Assembly: GCF_015832195.1 (NCBI RefSeq)
Contig: NC_052046.1
Coordinates: forward strand, 45,394,473-45,458,472
DNA length: 64,000 nt
DNA from: Motacilla alba alba
Lineage: Eukaryota > Chordata > Aves > Passeriformes > Motacillidae
Reading direction: 5' to 3'
In this document: one piece after another, positions 50,422 to 61,755 of the stretch
Layout: the number at the start of each line of letters is the position of its first letter
Numbering within the stretch: the stretch's first letter is position 1
Made by a program: the position numbers and the translations under genes
Notes under the pieces: generated by a model
The model's database searches: none
What the model was told of the DNA's origin: nothing
What the model saw: only the letters and a program-made list of their open reading frames with translations

Positions 50422-51987
50422 ATGCAGCAATTGTTCCATGAAAACTATGAACACAACCGCAAGGGTTACATTCAAGATCTTCACAACAGCAAGATCCACA
50501 CAGCCATAACACTTCATCCAAACAAAAGACCTGCCTACCAATATAGGCTGCACAATTACATACTGAGTCGCAAAATTTCCGAGCTGCGCCATCGGACCAT
50601 CCAGCTCCATCGAGAAAGTGTCCTGATGAGCAAGCTCAGTAACACTGAAGTAAATAAGGAGGATCAGCAACTGGGAGTGGTGCCGTCTTTCAATAATTTC
50701 CAGCCACGTGAAAGGGATGAAGTCATCGAGTGGGAGTTCCTGACAGGAAAGTTTCTTTACTCAATGGTGGAGAACCAGCCACCCCGGCAGAGCCTGAGCA
50801 GTGTCCTGCGGGCTGCACTGGATGATACTGTGATGCAGGTCATGGAAATGATAAATGAGAACTCCAGATCAAGAGGAAGGCTCATTGATTTCAAGGAAAT
50901 ACAGTATGGGTACCGCAGGGTAGACCCTCTGCATGGAGTTGAATACATCCTGGATTTACTGCTTTTGTACAAAAGGCACAAAGGAAGGAAAGTTACAGTT
51001 CCAGTGAGACGCCATGCTTACCTTCAGCAATTATTTAGCAAACCTTTCTTCAAAGAAGCAGAGGAGCTGGATGTAAAAAGCTTGCTGGAGGACACCAACA
51101 GTGACACTCAATCTTTCTCTTTCCTTTCAAATTCTTTAAAGATTTTTTCCTCATCATTCCAAGGCACCAAAGACATTAGGGGACATAGTGACAAGAAAAT
51201 ACATATTCTTGTCCCTATCACGGGGAGATTTGATACTTTCTCAAGATTTATGGTAAATTTTGAGAAGACTTGTCTGATTCCCAAGCAGAATGTAAAGTTG
51301 GCAATAATTCTCTTCAGTTCTGATTCGGGCCCAGACCCTAGCAAACACATAGACCTAATGAAAGAATACAGCATTAAGTATCCCAAGGCAGATATGACCC
51401 TGATTCCAATGTCAGGAAAGTTTTCTAGAGGTTTAGCTCTTGAGATGGCCTCGTCTCATTTTGACAATGACACTTTGCTGCTGTTCTGTGATGTTGATCT
51501 GGTATTCACATCAGACTTCCTCCAGCGGTGCAGAGATAACACTATTCAGGGAGAACAAGTTTACTACCCTATCATCTTCAGCCAATATGATCCAAAAGTA
51601 ATATATGGAGGCAACCCTCCAGCTGACAGTAGTTTTGTTTTCACAAAAAAAACTGGATTTTGGAGGGAGTATGGATTTGGAATTACCTGTATTTACAAAA
51701 GTGACCTACTTACTGCTGGTGGATTTGATACCTCAATTCAAGGCTGGGGACTTGAGGATGTAGATCTCTTTACTAAAGTGATAACATCTGGGTTGAAGGC
51801 TTTCAGAAGTCAGGAAGTAGGAGTTGTCCATATTTTTCATCCTGTTCAGTGTGACCCCAATTTAGATCCAAAACAATATAAAATGTGCTTAGGGTCCAAA
51901 GCAAGTACATTTGCCTCTACCATGCAACTCGCTGGACTATGGCTAAAGAAACATTTGGGTGTCAGGTACAATTGGACTCTGTCCTGA
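50422..51987 (+). CDS. CHSY3: Chondroitin sulfate synthase 3, terminal coding exon (partial CDS)
   Basis: CHSY3 is a type II Golgi glycosyltransferase that, with CHPF-type partners, extends the chondroitin chain by adding alternating GlcA and GalNAc. Seen here: 521 codons open to a TGA stop, starting directly after a splice acceptor AG, so the ATG at 50422 is an internal methionine and not the true start. Residues about 1-250 are the region between the two catalytic domains; about 258-515 form the C-terminal GalNAc-transferase (CHGN-type) domain. It has an HILVP strand start (261-265), the metal-binding DVD motif in LFCDVDLVF (357-359; bases 51490-51498), GGFDTS (433-438), WGLEDVDLF (442-450) and VVHIFHP (468-474). 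N-glycosylation sequons lie at N349 and N517. The HLGVRYN.TLS tail matches CHSY3 as I recall it and not the CHSY1 C-terminus. The human protein is about 880 residues, so roughly 360 residues are encoded upstream, outside the window. No frameshift or internal stop is present. Paralogue assignment is confident but rests on memory of the family. Confidence 0.95.
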   Translation: MQQLFHENYEHNRKGYIQDLHNSKIHTAITLHPNKRPAYQYRLHNYILSRKISELRHRTIQLHRESVLMSKLSNTEVNKEDQQLGVVPSFNNFQPRERDEVIEWEFLTGKFLYSMVENQPPRQSLSSVLRAALDDTVMQVMEMINENSRSRGRLIDFKEIQYGYRRVDPLHGVEYILDLLLLYKRHKGRKVTVPVRRHAYLQQLFSKPFFKEAEELDVKSLLEDTNSDTQSFSFLSNSLKIFSSSFQGTKDIRGHSDKKIHILVPITGRFDTFSRFMVNFEKTCLIPKQNVKLAIILFSSDSGPDPSKHIDLMKEYSIKYPKADMTLIPMSGKFSRGLALEMASSHFDNDTLLLFCDVDLVFTSDFLQRCRDNTIQGEQVYYPIIFSQYDPKVIYGGNPPADSSFVFTKKTGFWREYGFGITCIYKSDLLTAGGFDTSIQGWGLEDVDLFTKVITSGLKAFRSQEVGVVHIFHPVQCDPNLDPKQYKMCLGSKASTFASTMQLAGLWLKKHLGVRYNWTLS

Positions 51988-53140
51988 CAACTCAGCCTAT
52001 TTGGCCTTTTTAGGGGAGTTTACCTCATTGCTGTTGTTTGATTTTGCTGTTGTAGTTTTAAACTCCCTCCTCATAGTCTTCCAAAGACTGTTGACCTCAA
52101 ATGGGCTGACTCTGCTGTTCACTGATGTTTCTTATACCTACTGAACTGGTGACGTGAATTTCTTCATATTTCCTTTATTTGAAATTCGGTCTTGTCATGG
52201 AAATCATACAAGCCCATGGAGCATATTCATCACAAGAGACTGTATTAGAAGAATGTTGTCTTTCAGCTTTTGGATTCAGTATCATCTTTGTTGCATTTCT
52301 CAGATTTGATGTGATACAAATATTTACTGGTGAAGGTACCACAAAAGTGCTTTATGCTTCTTCTGGGGATGGAACTCTCTAAGATAAACTTGAGTTTTAT
52401 AATTTATATGAGGACTTATATGTATAAATGCTACTTTTCTTCCTCTTTAGAATTTTTAAAGTAAATGAATAACTATAACTGTACCTTTATTTTTTAAAAA
52501 AAGAGAAAAGCTGAGGAGCTACTTGCAAATACAACTGGTACTGGCTACCAAGGTCCTTAAATGTCTTATTATTAAAACAAACTCCTCATTGTTATTCAGT
52601 CAAAGTGTAAATGAACTTTATTTTCACAACAAACAGGATATAATCAAATGCTCATGTACACTTTGAAGATTATTTGAGCCAACATCCTTTGTTTGCAGGC
52701 AAGAAGAAACTATGACTCAACATGGTCATTTATGATAAAGTGCAAGCATACAGTGTTCTTACTTTGAAACACGTAGGATAAGTTGCTCTTTCTCTTTTTA
52801 GAATGAGTCTCTAATACATAACTTTCTTTTACATTCCTTTCCTAAGGCTGCACTTCATTGTTAAAAGTTAAGGCTCTATTTTTTGTTTTACATTTTTCAT
52901 GAATATTGGTACTCAGTAGCAACTTGTTGTTAAAATTAAAGTAACTGTAGAATAGTTATTTAAGTTTCCAAATTTACTATTGCTGGTCAAAGTTTGTTGC
53001 CAATATATTTATATTAGTGGAGATTGTAAAACTGTTTTCAGATTTATTTCTCCAAACAGCCTGGAGTTGCCATATTGTGGATTCATGAAGTATTTAATAC
53101 CAACAGGAGAAATAATAAAATTAATTTCTGTATTTTAAAG
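51988..53140 (+). other. CHSY3: Probable CHSY3 3' untranslated region
   Basis: This is AT-rich non-coding sequence directly after the stop codon. Candidate polyadenylation signals are ATTAAA at 52571-52576 and 52935-52940 and the canonical AATAAA at 53114-53119. The endpoint is set about 20 bases after the canonical hexamer and is a guess; transcript evidence would settle it. Short open frames inside it (for example 52179-52382) show no similarity I recognise. Confidence 0.5.
53114..53119 (+). promoter_or_regulatory. Candidate polyadenylation signal AATAAA
   Basis: This is the first canonical AATAAA after the CHSY3 stop, in an AT-rich setting. A GT-rich tract follows at about 53164-53185, which could act as the downstream GU-rich element of a cleavage site, although it lies somewhat far (about 45 bases) from the hexamer. 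Confidence 0.4.
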
Positions 53141-53147
53141 AAATGTT

Positions 53148-53197
53148 TATATAGGGATATATATGTGTGTGTGTGCGTGTGTGTATATCCCTATATA
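53148..53197. repeat. (GT)n microsatellite inside a perfect 14-bp inverted repeat
   Basis: The arm TATATAGGGATATA at 53148-53161 is the exact reverse complement of TATATCCCTATATA at 53184-53197. The 22-base loop is an interrupted GT repeat (GTGTGTGTGCGTGTGTG). AT/AG dinucleotide runs follow to about 53217. Confidence 0.9.
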
Positions 53198-56100
53198 TAT
53201 AGATATATAGAGAGAGTAATTTCAAACTATGTTCCACTTTTCCTTTTAGGCAGTGATTTGTTACCATCGGTTTTTTTGCCAGATGCTTGGAACATTTCAT
53301 GTTATACTGTGGTAAGAGCTTAGAGACATTCAGGAAACCAAGAGAATTCAGCTAAACTTAAGTTATTACAGTGGGTACATCTAATAACCTCAGTACCCTT
53401 GATTTCAAATTACATTTCAAACTGAGCTGGGCAAGAAAAAGTGGTAAGTTTTTTAACTGTAACTGGCTGCTTCTGTGTTTCCTTAAAAAAAAAAAAAAAA
53501 GCCAACCAACAAACCCCCCAAAACAACTAAGTGATTGGAATTCACTGGTGCGTCTGTTTATGGGAGGATATCCAGATAATTTCCTAAGGTTTGAATAGGG
53601 TATGTAGGTCAATTAATGTCTCTTATCTCTGGTTCTCTGTTCTGGACTTACCATGCAAAGAAAAAGCAACCCTGACAAGGATTGAGCAAATTCAGAATTA
53701 AAAGTCTGGCCATAGTGTGCTCTAAAAAAGGCCATTCCCTTGCCCTGGAAAAGGTAGTAATTGTTGTAGGTGAGAACAGAGAGTGTAATTCATGTTTGTC
53801 CCAGCCCTCTTCAAGCAGAAGTCCTGGCTAGTTATTTTCCTGGAGGCTCTTGCCTTCCTAGCCTAGTATTGTTAGCTCAAATGTATAACAAAAGAAAAAT
53901 TCACTTTCAATTATAATATAATTCTTGGAAATTGCTCTTCAAACTGAGCGCAAAAGTCACACTTTTTTTTTCCTTAAAAAAAACAAGAACAAGGAACCTG
54001 ATATATTTTAAAAATCTCAATTAACCAATGCAATTTACTCAGATTGTAAATATCAAAAACTGATTGCCTGTTGATAAATATTTGTGATGATTTCATAAAC
54101 AAGAAAAAAATCTAATGACTTAGAAAGATATCTAAGGAAATCATTGTCTGCTGGGATGTATTCCAGCGCTTATTTCAATTACTTAACTTAGTAGCCAGAA
54201 AGTATTTGCTCAGCTCAAAGTAAAATAGTAGATTAGAACAAGCAATGAAACCAATCATTCAGTGGGGATAAAGATGTATACAGAGGGCTTGCAGGATCAG
54301 GTCCTACATGATATAAGCAAAATGCTAGTATTTACCAGTACAAATATTTATTTAGTGTCTTGACTGATTCATTTGTTTATATGATGAATTACTTTGTTAA
54401 AAACCTGATTATAAATGTTTATTATGAAATATTGCATTTTCTTTTGAAATAACTATCCTGAGATAACTTGAGAACTTGTGTTTGTCTAAGGAATAATATG
54501 CCTTCTAAGGAGAACATATTAAAAGAAAAAAAAGCACAAAAGTGTTAGAGTAATGTTATGTATGTATAGATTAAGACGGGAGTATCTGTGTTAATCAGCT
54601 GTTTGCTTTTGTCTAATCTGAATCATAATCTTGATTGTAAAATGAAATTTCTATGTGTATAATGTCCCTTTGTAAATGCGTAACAAGTGAATTTACAATA
54701 GAACTAACAATCAGTTCTTTCCCAAACCTCCTTCCCCTGGGAATAGTTTTCCTGGCTTCATTGTTGGGAAGTGTGTTGTGAACAGCTCACACTTTGGCTT
54801 TTCAGATACAGACATTCTTAAAAAAAATCTCAGCATTCACTACTCAGAAACCTCAGAAATCCCCAAACCACTGCATGGCATGTTTTCCCAGTCAGAGTGC
54901 TTAATTTAACAGAGCATTTGCCTCTCCTGGATGAATGAAAAACATCATGCTGGGCTCTCTGAGACTTGATGAATGTACTCTGCATCAGGGTACTGGTTCT
55001 CAAGCTGAACAAAGGCAGAAGGCCAGGGGGAGGTGTGAGGCTTAGCCATGGGAGTTGGCACCTTGTGCCCAAGTCACCCCATGCTGCCACCTGTGCTTCC
55101 CATGGCCTATCTTGAAACTATGCGATGGCAGCTCAAACAAGCACAGAAAAGCTGTGCTTGCTGCCACCAACGGCTCTTAAGAAGCAAAAGGGCCATTTTA
55201 ATCAGGCAGGAATGAAAGGAGGGTCCCAAACTGGGGATTCATTGAGTGGGGTGGCAAATTGTCTTGTGCAGATCATGTTTCTCGCTGTCCCCAGATGAAA
55301 AGACCTTGGTCCCACACGGCTTCCCTCTGTTTGCACTCCAAGGGCTTTGAAGGAAGGGGCAAAACTTTAGGGGGCTTGTGGACCTGCATCATGTACTTGG
55401 GTCCTACCATATCATGGGACATATGGGGGAAAAGGTACCACATGGTCTTCCCAAAGAGTAGTACAGAGAGAGGCACCTTCTGCACGCAGCAAATGCCAGT
55501 TGTGCACAAAACTGTGTTCTGGAGCCTTTGCTCTACTGTGTGCTTGATAATATTTTAAGGTTCTTCCAAAAAATTACAATGCAGATAAAATGACTCCTAG
55601 GAGGGTACTTGCACATCTATATATCCTCAGTAACTGGAGAGTTTCAAGCAGCATGAGTTAAAAACCACTTTTTTTAATCAGAGGGAAATAAACAATTTAG
55701 ACTTTTGATGTCTTATCTAGTCACTACAATTACTTAAGATGTACTTTGCTACAGCAAACATTTTGCTCCAAAGAATGATGCCAGCTTTAAGGCACAAAAA
55801 ACCTCCCACATGTGTAGTCTATATTGTATTTTCTTGCAACTTGGAATCACTTAAAATTTATGGGAAAAAACAGGGATTAGAAATTGATGAGTCACTGACT
55901 GGGGGAGAGGTTTATGTTTCTGCTGTATTTTTAAAAGATAATTAAATAAGGAGAAAAAAAAATACTGTGTTAGATACACACAAAAATTGCTATGATGTTA
56001 AGTAGCAGTGATAATTGTGGTCCTAAAATGCAGCAAAATGAGATGTTTCACTAAGTCTAACTATTTACAATAACTGAATGTCACGGAAGGTTATCGTCTG

Positions 56101-56359
56101 TTGTACATCTGTAATTAACGTGTAATCCATTTTTAATTCATTAATTTCTTAGAATAATTTAAATTTTCTTCCATCAGCATTTATTCACTTGATTAATAAG
56201 ATTACTTGTCATGATTCACTCTCAATTTCTTATATTTCTTTTTCTTCAGTCTTCCCATCTGCAGTATGTGTTACTACAGAATTGAAACTGTTGGAGCTAA
56301 TATATGATATTTCTGTTACAGTTTTATGATTTCACTACCCACAAAACTGCTGAACTAGA
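53198..56359. other. Downstream intergenic sequence
   Basis: No gene recognised. An A run at about 53486-53500, a GC-richer stretch at 54930-55520 without assignable identity, and a short perfect hairpin at 55138-55160 are the only notable points. Confidence 0.55.
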
Positions 56360-57030
56360 TGTCCTGGTTTAGGGCAAATCTGGGAGAAGACCTCCAAAAG
56401 GGGGCCCCTCCAGAAAGCAAACCCACACAGCCTCTCCTCCCAACCAGTTCGGGAAGGATTCCTCAGAGAGAAGTGGAAAGAACCTGTTTATTTAGCAGGC
56501 AAAGCACCCCCCAGCACACAAAGTGAACAATACCACATGACAACACTCTTTCACTGCTCTGAAAAGAATGACAAATTCAGAAAGTCTCTCCTGGTAGTGG
56601 TCTCTCTGTTGTCGGTCCTTCCGGTGCTGGGGATGGCTGCTGCAGGCCACAAGGTGCAAACTCTCGGTGTTTCCCGGGTCCCAGTCCGGAGCAGGTTCAA
56701 GTAGTTCCAAAAAGGGAAAGGAAAAACAGTCCAGGGAAAAATTGTACTGCTTATCTAAACTAACTAATGAGCAGAAGCAAAAAGCAAGAGCAAAGCAGGA
56801 GCAAAGAAGAAGCAAGAGCAAGAGAAAAGCAAAAAGCCAAGCAAAAAGCAAAAGCCGCACTATGTACTCCCCATCTCTGTGTCCCGCCAGCCATGGGGGA
56901 GCAGGCTGATAACAAAACCACAACAAAATATTCGCTCTTCAGAGCCAGTCTTGAAGGCAAAGAACATAATACCCAGCATACACAGAACACACGAATGGGG
57001 ATACAAGCATCGTAATGTCACCTTAGGACA
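56360..57030 (-). mobile_element. Solo LTR of an endogenous retrovirus with 5-bp target-site duplication
   Basis: A 671-base GC-rich insertion bounded by TGTCCT...AGGACA inverted ends (56360-56365 and 57025-57030) and flanked by CTAGA on both sides (56355-56359 and 57031-57035). The reverse strand carries AATAAA in CTGCTAAATAAACAGG (about 56486-56500), so transcription would run on the minus strand. The body resembles an LTR family I recall from songbird genomes. A purine-rich AAGCA/GAGCA tract at 56773-56854 yields lysine-rich open frames (for example 56767-57015) that are artefacts. No internal retroviral genes adjoin it, which fits recombination between two LTRs of an old provirus. Confidence 0.88.
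56773..56854 (+). repeat. Purine-rich AGCAAGAGCAAA tract within the solo LTR
   Basis: Irregular repeats of AAGCA, GAGCA and AAAGC make the plus strand almost pyrimidine-free apart from regularly spaced C. It encodes Lys/Arg/Ser/Gln-rich frames by chance. Confidence 0.8.
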
Positions 57031-60000
57031 CTAGAATATTTTAATGAATTAATTTCCAGGCCTACTTCAAATTGTTTCCATTTGTCTCTGTAAGTTAAAA
57101 GTGTTCTGAATATTATTACTTCATTTCTTCCTCTGGTCTCCTTCATACCAGAATCAAACTAAAGCAAGGAAAAGCGAAAATTTTGTAATGCTTACATCTA
57201 GGAAAATTAACAGAACCGGGAGATTTGTGTGATGCCTTTTTTTTTTTCTTTTTCTTTTCCTTTTTTTTTTTTTTTTTTTTGCTTTCAATTCTTTTACCTC
57301 AAATTTCAGAGCCTTAATTAGCAGTTCTATAATTTTAATAAAAGAAATAATGGTTATTAAGATGCAAGGCAGCAAATATATTAGCTTCACCCTACAAACT
57401 GTCATTTTACATCCTTATTTTCTAGTGACTTTATAATTCAACAGATGTTTTCTGTTTATGGGGACTTTAAAGATAAACTAAAACCATCCTTGCTGGTTCA
57501 GTATTGGCCTAGTCTTAGTGGAGAGCTTAACCATGTAGGCAGAGATCCAAAGATGTACTATATGCTGCAGGCTGCTGATTAAATGGAGATATTCCTAAAA
57601 GACGTGTATTCTAGCTAACATTGGTGCCAAAAACTTTTATTTAGAGCAACTAAATTGTCTTTAGGTGATTTCTGTAAAAAAAAAAAAAGAAATTAAAAAA
57701 ATTAAAAATGCTTGTGCTTGAGATTATTAACATTGTTATTACTGGTTATTTGGGAAGCCTTTACAACTTGCTCTCATTCTTGATTAGGGTAATATGGAGC
57801 AATAAATTATGCTTGTTTTTTACATCTGTCCATACACTGTTGGCTAAAGGAAAGAAAAGCTAACTAACTGCTTTGAAGATGGTGGTCGAGCTGTGAGTGA
57901 CCAGAGGGAGAACTGCTTGGTGTAGTTCAACTTTGAAACCAAAACTGAGACCTGCTACCAGGTAAGGACAATTTCAGCAAAAGTAGCAGCCTGAGTTTGT
58001 GCAAGGTATCATGGTATCTGGGAATCCACCTTAATGCCTAGTGACTGATTGCCAGGAGCGGGCACTGTGCAGTCTGAATACAGTGCTATCAGCACTTGAA
58101 GAAAAAAAGTGAGGAATGCAGGAAAATATGTTCCACAGATGACAGGATAGATTGTAAGGATGGAGATCCAGAGAGATGTGTATATTTTCTTATTTTATGA
58201 GAGTGGAAGATAAAACATCGTTGAAAGAAGAGGTCTGCTTTACTTTCCTCCTGAAAACTTTTCTGCTTGTACATTCCACTTGTACATGCAGAAGAAAGGC
58301 TGGGACAGTCTGGAGTATATATCAAAACTATATACCTTTCACACCTGATTTGTTCTGACCAGCAAGGCCATGTTTTTGGAAGTGATGGCTGAGCTGGAAA
58401 TTTTTAGTCCCTCCTCTTTTCTTTTTAAATATAATGCACTTTATTATTATTAACTAAGTGGGATCTTTGACAGTTTTGTGTCACAGATGCTTTAGTGCTT
58501 TGTACCTAAGATGCTTTAGTGTTCCATTGTATCTTCATATATTGGACTGTTACATGGCACATCTCTGCTTTAAATTATGAAGTTCCTTTAAACAAAGGCT
58601 TCTTTACAGTAATTTTCATCTGATGTAACCTTGCAACTACAGCTGTATGGCTGAAACAAAGTACATTCACCTACGGTAATTTATTTGTTGCATTCATAAT
58701 TCAAAATGAATATGAGTTACAATTGAATCTTTTTTTGGTGATAAGGCTGAGCAAATCTGTTTAACTAGGACCAAGCATTGAACCATTCCTCCAGCATGGG
58801 CTGGAGGACATCCAGAACCTACTGTGTTTTTAACCTAAAAGGTTATAGGGAAATGTCTCTAGTAAAACTGAACGGGAAACACTGTTTTACACTTCAGAAC
58901 AGCTGCTAACAGAAGATCTAACTTGCCTGTAAAAATATATCAGTCATAACTTCTGCCACAGTCAACCGATGTTTAAGGGACTGACACAAGGGCAGAGCCC
59001 TTTGTCTTGCACTCAGGTGTGAAAGAGACCAGAGAGATCAAGATTTAACATGGAACACCCTTAGAAGAGAGTCCACTCTGAAAGAAACATGGATGTGGAC
59101 AAAGGGAGCATGCAAGAAACCAAAGAGAAGATTCTCTTTCTTCTTTTTCTTTTAGGCTTGATATGGTGCTATGCTCATCAGGGAACTATCAGGTCTCCCT
59201 GGATTGAGCATGGCACCAGGCAAAAGAAGCACTAAAAATAAAGCATAAATGTTGTGTATATGACAGGACCAGATACTGGTGGGTGATGGGAAAGAAAGTG
59301 CGTAGGAAAATATACAAGGAGTCAAGAAAATGATTTTTTTTTTTTCTTTTTGCATGTGAAGTAGAAAGATAGTGTGTATGTAAGCTGTTTTACTAGCCTT
59401 GATATGTAGGGAGAAAAGTGTGTAATTAAAGGACATAGATTTGAAAGAAAGGAGAAGACACAGTGCAGGAAACAGAGTATGTGCCTAAACAAAAAATTTA
59501 ATTACAGTAGCCCCTAAAGTATATGTGAAAACATAGCACAAGAAATACCAGGCAAGAAACCGCAGAAGAAGAATTGAAAAGGAAGAAAGGAAGAATTGAA
59601 AAATATTTAGTAAAAATCAACTGAAGGACTAACATAGATGTAATTTATGTCCTGGATACAGAATACTTCATAGTGCCATTCAAGAAACAACAGAAACATG
59701 TTATGGAAAGCACTTCTGTAGCATTGTATCCCACTGCTTTACCTGGATGTGGCTGAGGGACCAAATGCCAAGGTAATACTAAAATATTCTTTCTTTTGCT
59801 TGCTTTTTATCAGAGACAAAATACCCACATTTGTTTTCCTCCTGGTTTGCCCCCAGCCTGCATGGTAAATATCTAGTCAGACACTGTGTTACTGGCATTT
59901 TGTGGTTTTGAACTCAGTAAAACATATGGGAGATATCTTTAATAAGTAAAATGGCAGTACCAATGCTATCACACATCTGAATTTATCTTTTTGTAGTTAA

Positions 60001-60618
60001 AATGTCCTCCAATTACAAAAAGGTGGCAGTCAGCAGGAACTTCTGCAGTCTTGCCCCACCATTAATTCCCTCACAGTTTCAATGTCTAGCTTCTGCTGCA
60101 CTTAGGTACTGATGACAAATTTAGATTAAGGAAAAAGTAAAGGGAACTAAGGAAATCTATCTCCTTTTAATAGCATCATACCAATGCATTTAATTTTTCA
60201 CACAAACTTTGTTACAATATTATATATTTAAACCAAAATCATATATCCCAGATAAAATTATCTTTCAGAGTTTTTCTAGTTCATTCATACAAATATGAAG
60301 TTAGACACTGTAATGATGGCACTGATGTGTAAAATTGCTGAAGTACAGCATTTTGTTGCATTAGTTCCCAGCTCTGTTGCAAGCCATTTGCCTGTCACTC
60401 TCTTTAAATCCTGAATTTTATTACCACTTCCCTAAGCCCCTTCTTATGATATCTTAAGTTTTTTGCCAGGAACAGAAACATAAAACCTTCCCAGATTTAA
60501 AATGCATCTCCAAAATTAGGTCTGAAATATATGGGAGTCACTGATTCAGCAGATATTAAAGGGCTCAGTGACACAAGAAGGCAAAAGCCTTGGAAGCTGA
60601 GATAGAAAACATTGAAGA
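57031..60618. other. Intergenic sequence
   Basis: No gene recognised. A long pyrimidine tract lies at 57237-57280, an A-rich stretch at about 57677-57709 and a 9-bp perfect hairpin at 58787-58808. Confidence 0.55.
57237..57280. repeat. T-rich homopyrimidine tract
   Basis: Forty-four bases of T broken only by four or five C residues, ending in twenty uninterrupted T. It could be a decayed poly(A) tail of a minus-strand retrocopy, but no retrocopy body was recognised next to it, so a simple repeat is the safer reading. Confidence 0.85.
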
Positions 60619-61755
60619 AGCAGACCTTGAATGTTCTCAGGGATGGGGCATCTCCCACCTCCCTGGGCAATCTGTTTCAGTAATTTACCGATCTCATTGA
60701 AACAAAACCTTCTTTGTTATGTCTAATGGAAGTCCACTGTCTTGTAGTTTAAAACCATTATCCTTCATCCTGTCGCAACAGAACTGACAAAAAGGTTTGT
60801 CCCCACCTCTCTTTTAGGCCCTGTTGAGGTACTGAAATGCTTCTGTAAGGTCTCCATGGGACCTTTTCCTGCAGGATGAACAACCCCAGATCTCTTTTAG
60901 GCTGTCTTCATAGAGGAGGTGTTCCAGCCCTTTGAACACGTTTGGACCTACTCCCACTCCAACAGCTCCATGTCCTTCCTGTGCTGGGACCCCAGAGCTG
61001 GATGCAGGGTTCCAGATGGGCTCTCACCAGAGCAGAGCAGAGCAGAGCAGAGGGGCAGAATCCCCTCCCTGGCCCTGCTGCCCACACTGCTTCGGATGCA
61101 GCCCAGGACACATTTGGCTTTCTGGGCTGGGAGTGCCCATGGCTGGGTCATGTCCAGCCTCTCATCCACCAGCACCCCCAAATCCTATTCCCCAGGACTG
61201 CTTTTGGTCTGCTCATTCCCCAGCCTGTGCTGACAGTGGGGAAGGCTCTGACCCAGGTGCAGCACCTTGCACTTGGTCTTGTTGAAACTCATGAGATTCT
61301 CATGGGCCCATTTCTTGAGCTTGTCCCAGTCCCTCTGGATGGAATCCTATCCTTCAGGTACATCAACCCCACACTCATCTTGGTATAATCTGTGGACTTG
61401 ATCCATTCATCTGTGTCATTAATGAAGATATTAAATAGCATTTCTTCCAGTATGGACCCCTGAGGCACACCATTTGTCACTGATCTCCATCAGGACACAG
61501 CCATTGACTGCCACCCTCTCAATACAGCCCTCCAACCAGCTTCTCATCCTCTGAACAGTCCACCCATCCAATCCAATTTAGAACAAAGGACGTTGTTGTG
61601 GACCATATAAACGTCTTTATGGAAGTCCAGGTAGATTACAACCATAGCTCTTCCCTTTCCAGTGATGGAGTCACTCCACTGTAGAAGGCCAGTGGGTTGG
61701 TCAGGCAGGAAGTGAAGCTGTTCTGGTTCTCCTGAATTATCTCCTTCCCCAAACC
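60619..61755 (-). mobile_element. CR1 LINE, about 1.1 kb, with degraded reverse transcriptase
   Basis: Read on the minus strand, 61480-61289 encodes VPQGSIL and FNIFIND, conserved reverse-transcriptase motifs of CR1 ORF2. The following catalytic ADD box is altered to TDY, so the enzyme is dead. Further along, 61181-60948 encodes the KCVLGCIRSSV and KDMELLE segments of the C-terminal region, in a different frame. Plus-strand blocks such as CCCAGGACACATTTGGCTTT and TTCTCATGGGCCCATTTC match the copy at 37.3-38.3 kb. The distal 3' terminus with ATTCTATG repeats is missing near 60619. Several overlapping plus-strand frames (60919-61388) are shadows. Confidence 0.93.

Noticed and set aside
50374..50670. 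98-codon minus-strand frame overlapping the CHSY3 exon
   Set aside because: Antisense shadow of a conserved coding exon; no independent support.
52179..52382. Open frame shortly after the CHSY3 stop, considered as a read-through or second small protein
   Set aside because: Short, no domain, and located in the expected 3' UTR; a TGA followed by ordinary sequence gives no sign of programmed read-through.
56492..57015. Overlapping open frames including a Lys/Arg/Gln-rich protein and a Leu/Cys-rich minus-strand protein
   Set aside because: All are translations of the solo LTR and its purine-rich tract; composition explains both the basic and the hydrophobic readings.
57154..57405. Minus-strand frame with a long Lys/Arg run
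   Set aside because: The basic run is the translation of the T-rich tract at 57237-57280.
60919..61388. Three overlapping plus-strand open frames of 104-148 codons
   Set aside because: They are antisense shadows of a CR1 copy whose true coding direction is minus, shown by the VPQGSIL and FNIFIND motifs.
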